64,000 nucleotides of DNA from Carya illinoinensis (taxonomy: Eukaryota > Streptophyta > Magnoliopsida > Fagales > Juglandaceae). The notes beneath the pieces are model-generated. The model was given only the letters and a program-made list of their open reading frames with translations. It had not been told where the DNA came from and ran no database searches. The stretch lies in contig NC_056767.1 of NCBI RefSeq assembly GCF_018687715.1, positions 8,452,001 through 8,516,000 of the forward strand, read 5' to 3'. Below are positions 63,999 to 64,000 of this stretch, in pieces; position 1 is the first letter of the stretch, and the number at the start of each line of letters is the position of its first letter. The position numbers and the translations under genes are program-made.

Positions 63999-64000
63999 GG

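Larger units (their letters stand above)
61261..64000 (-). mobile_element. Copia-3: copia element with TA...TA LTR, 5' part outside the window
   Basis: On the minus strand: integrase, RT and RNase H (63992 to 61458), then the LTR to 61261. The 246-bp 3' LTR is defined by its twin at 21547-21792, which has clear target-site duplications. Downstream of the LTR the flank reads CCTCA on the minus strand. Gag, PBS and 5' LTR are beyond the window. The amino-acid sequence differs clearly from Copia-1 and Copia-2, so it is another lineage. Confidence 0.9.

Overview
The window looks like repeat-packed plant nuclear heterochromatin. I see no host gene, no structural RNA gene and no CRISPR array. Almost every recognisable protein belongs to a transposable element: Ty1/copia, Athila-type Ty3/gypsy, an L1-type LINE and a CACTA (En/Spm) DNA transposon. 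Primer-binding sites match plant tRNA-Asp and initiator tRNA-Met. Small MITEs carrying GAGATGAGATG-type ends resemble a family I associate with Fagales such as Juglandaceae. That taxonomic hint comes from memory and is weak.

Layout, left to right. Positions 1-1953 hold the 3' end of a decayed copia element with its LTR. About 2211-8290 is a decayed LINE, split by a 2.15-kb solo LTR (family A, copy A1) and a MITE; a second MITE follows it. At 8750 begins an Athila derivative (Athila-2) that has lost most of pol. Its 3' end reappears only at about 56983-58123. Between the two halves sits a CACTA element, 14154 to about 56982, whose two transposase genes lie on the minus strand. Three large insertions split those genes: solo LTR A2 (16364-35383), Copia-2 (35968-41059) and Copia-1 (41995-47434). 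A2 itself contains a solo LTR of a second Athila family (17675-34441). That LTR contains a nearly intact full-length Athila of the same family in the opposite orientation (Athila-1, 18486-32608). The left LTR of Athila-1 contains a third family A solo LTR (A3, 18540-20602) and a 246-bp solo LTR (21547-21792) of the copia family whose coding copy lies at 61261-64000. Most boundaries were placed by matching 5-bp target-site duplications (TSDs).

The nesting gives a relative order. Athila-2 came first, then CACTA, A2, the solo Athila-1-family LTR, Athila-1, and finally A3 and the small copia solo LTR. Copia-1 and Copia-2 entered the CACTA independently. In the Athila-1 and copia-2 genes the premature stops mostly look like C-to-T (or G-to-A) changes, as expected from decay of methylated DNA. 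The region 58124-61260 holds one candidate repeat and otherwise nothing I can identify. The window ends inside Copia-3, whose LTRs begin and end with TA instead of TG...CA.

I found no new cellular system. The unusual material is the nest itself, the TA...TA LTR family, a hairpin-rich leader in Copia-1, and several structural oddities in LTRs.
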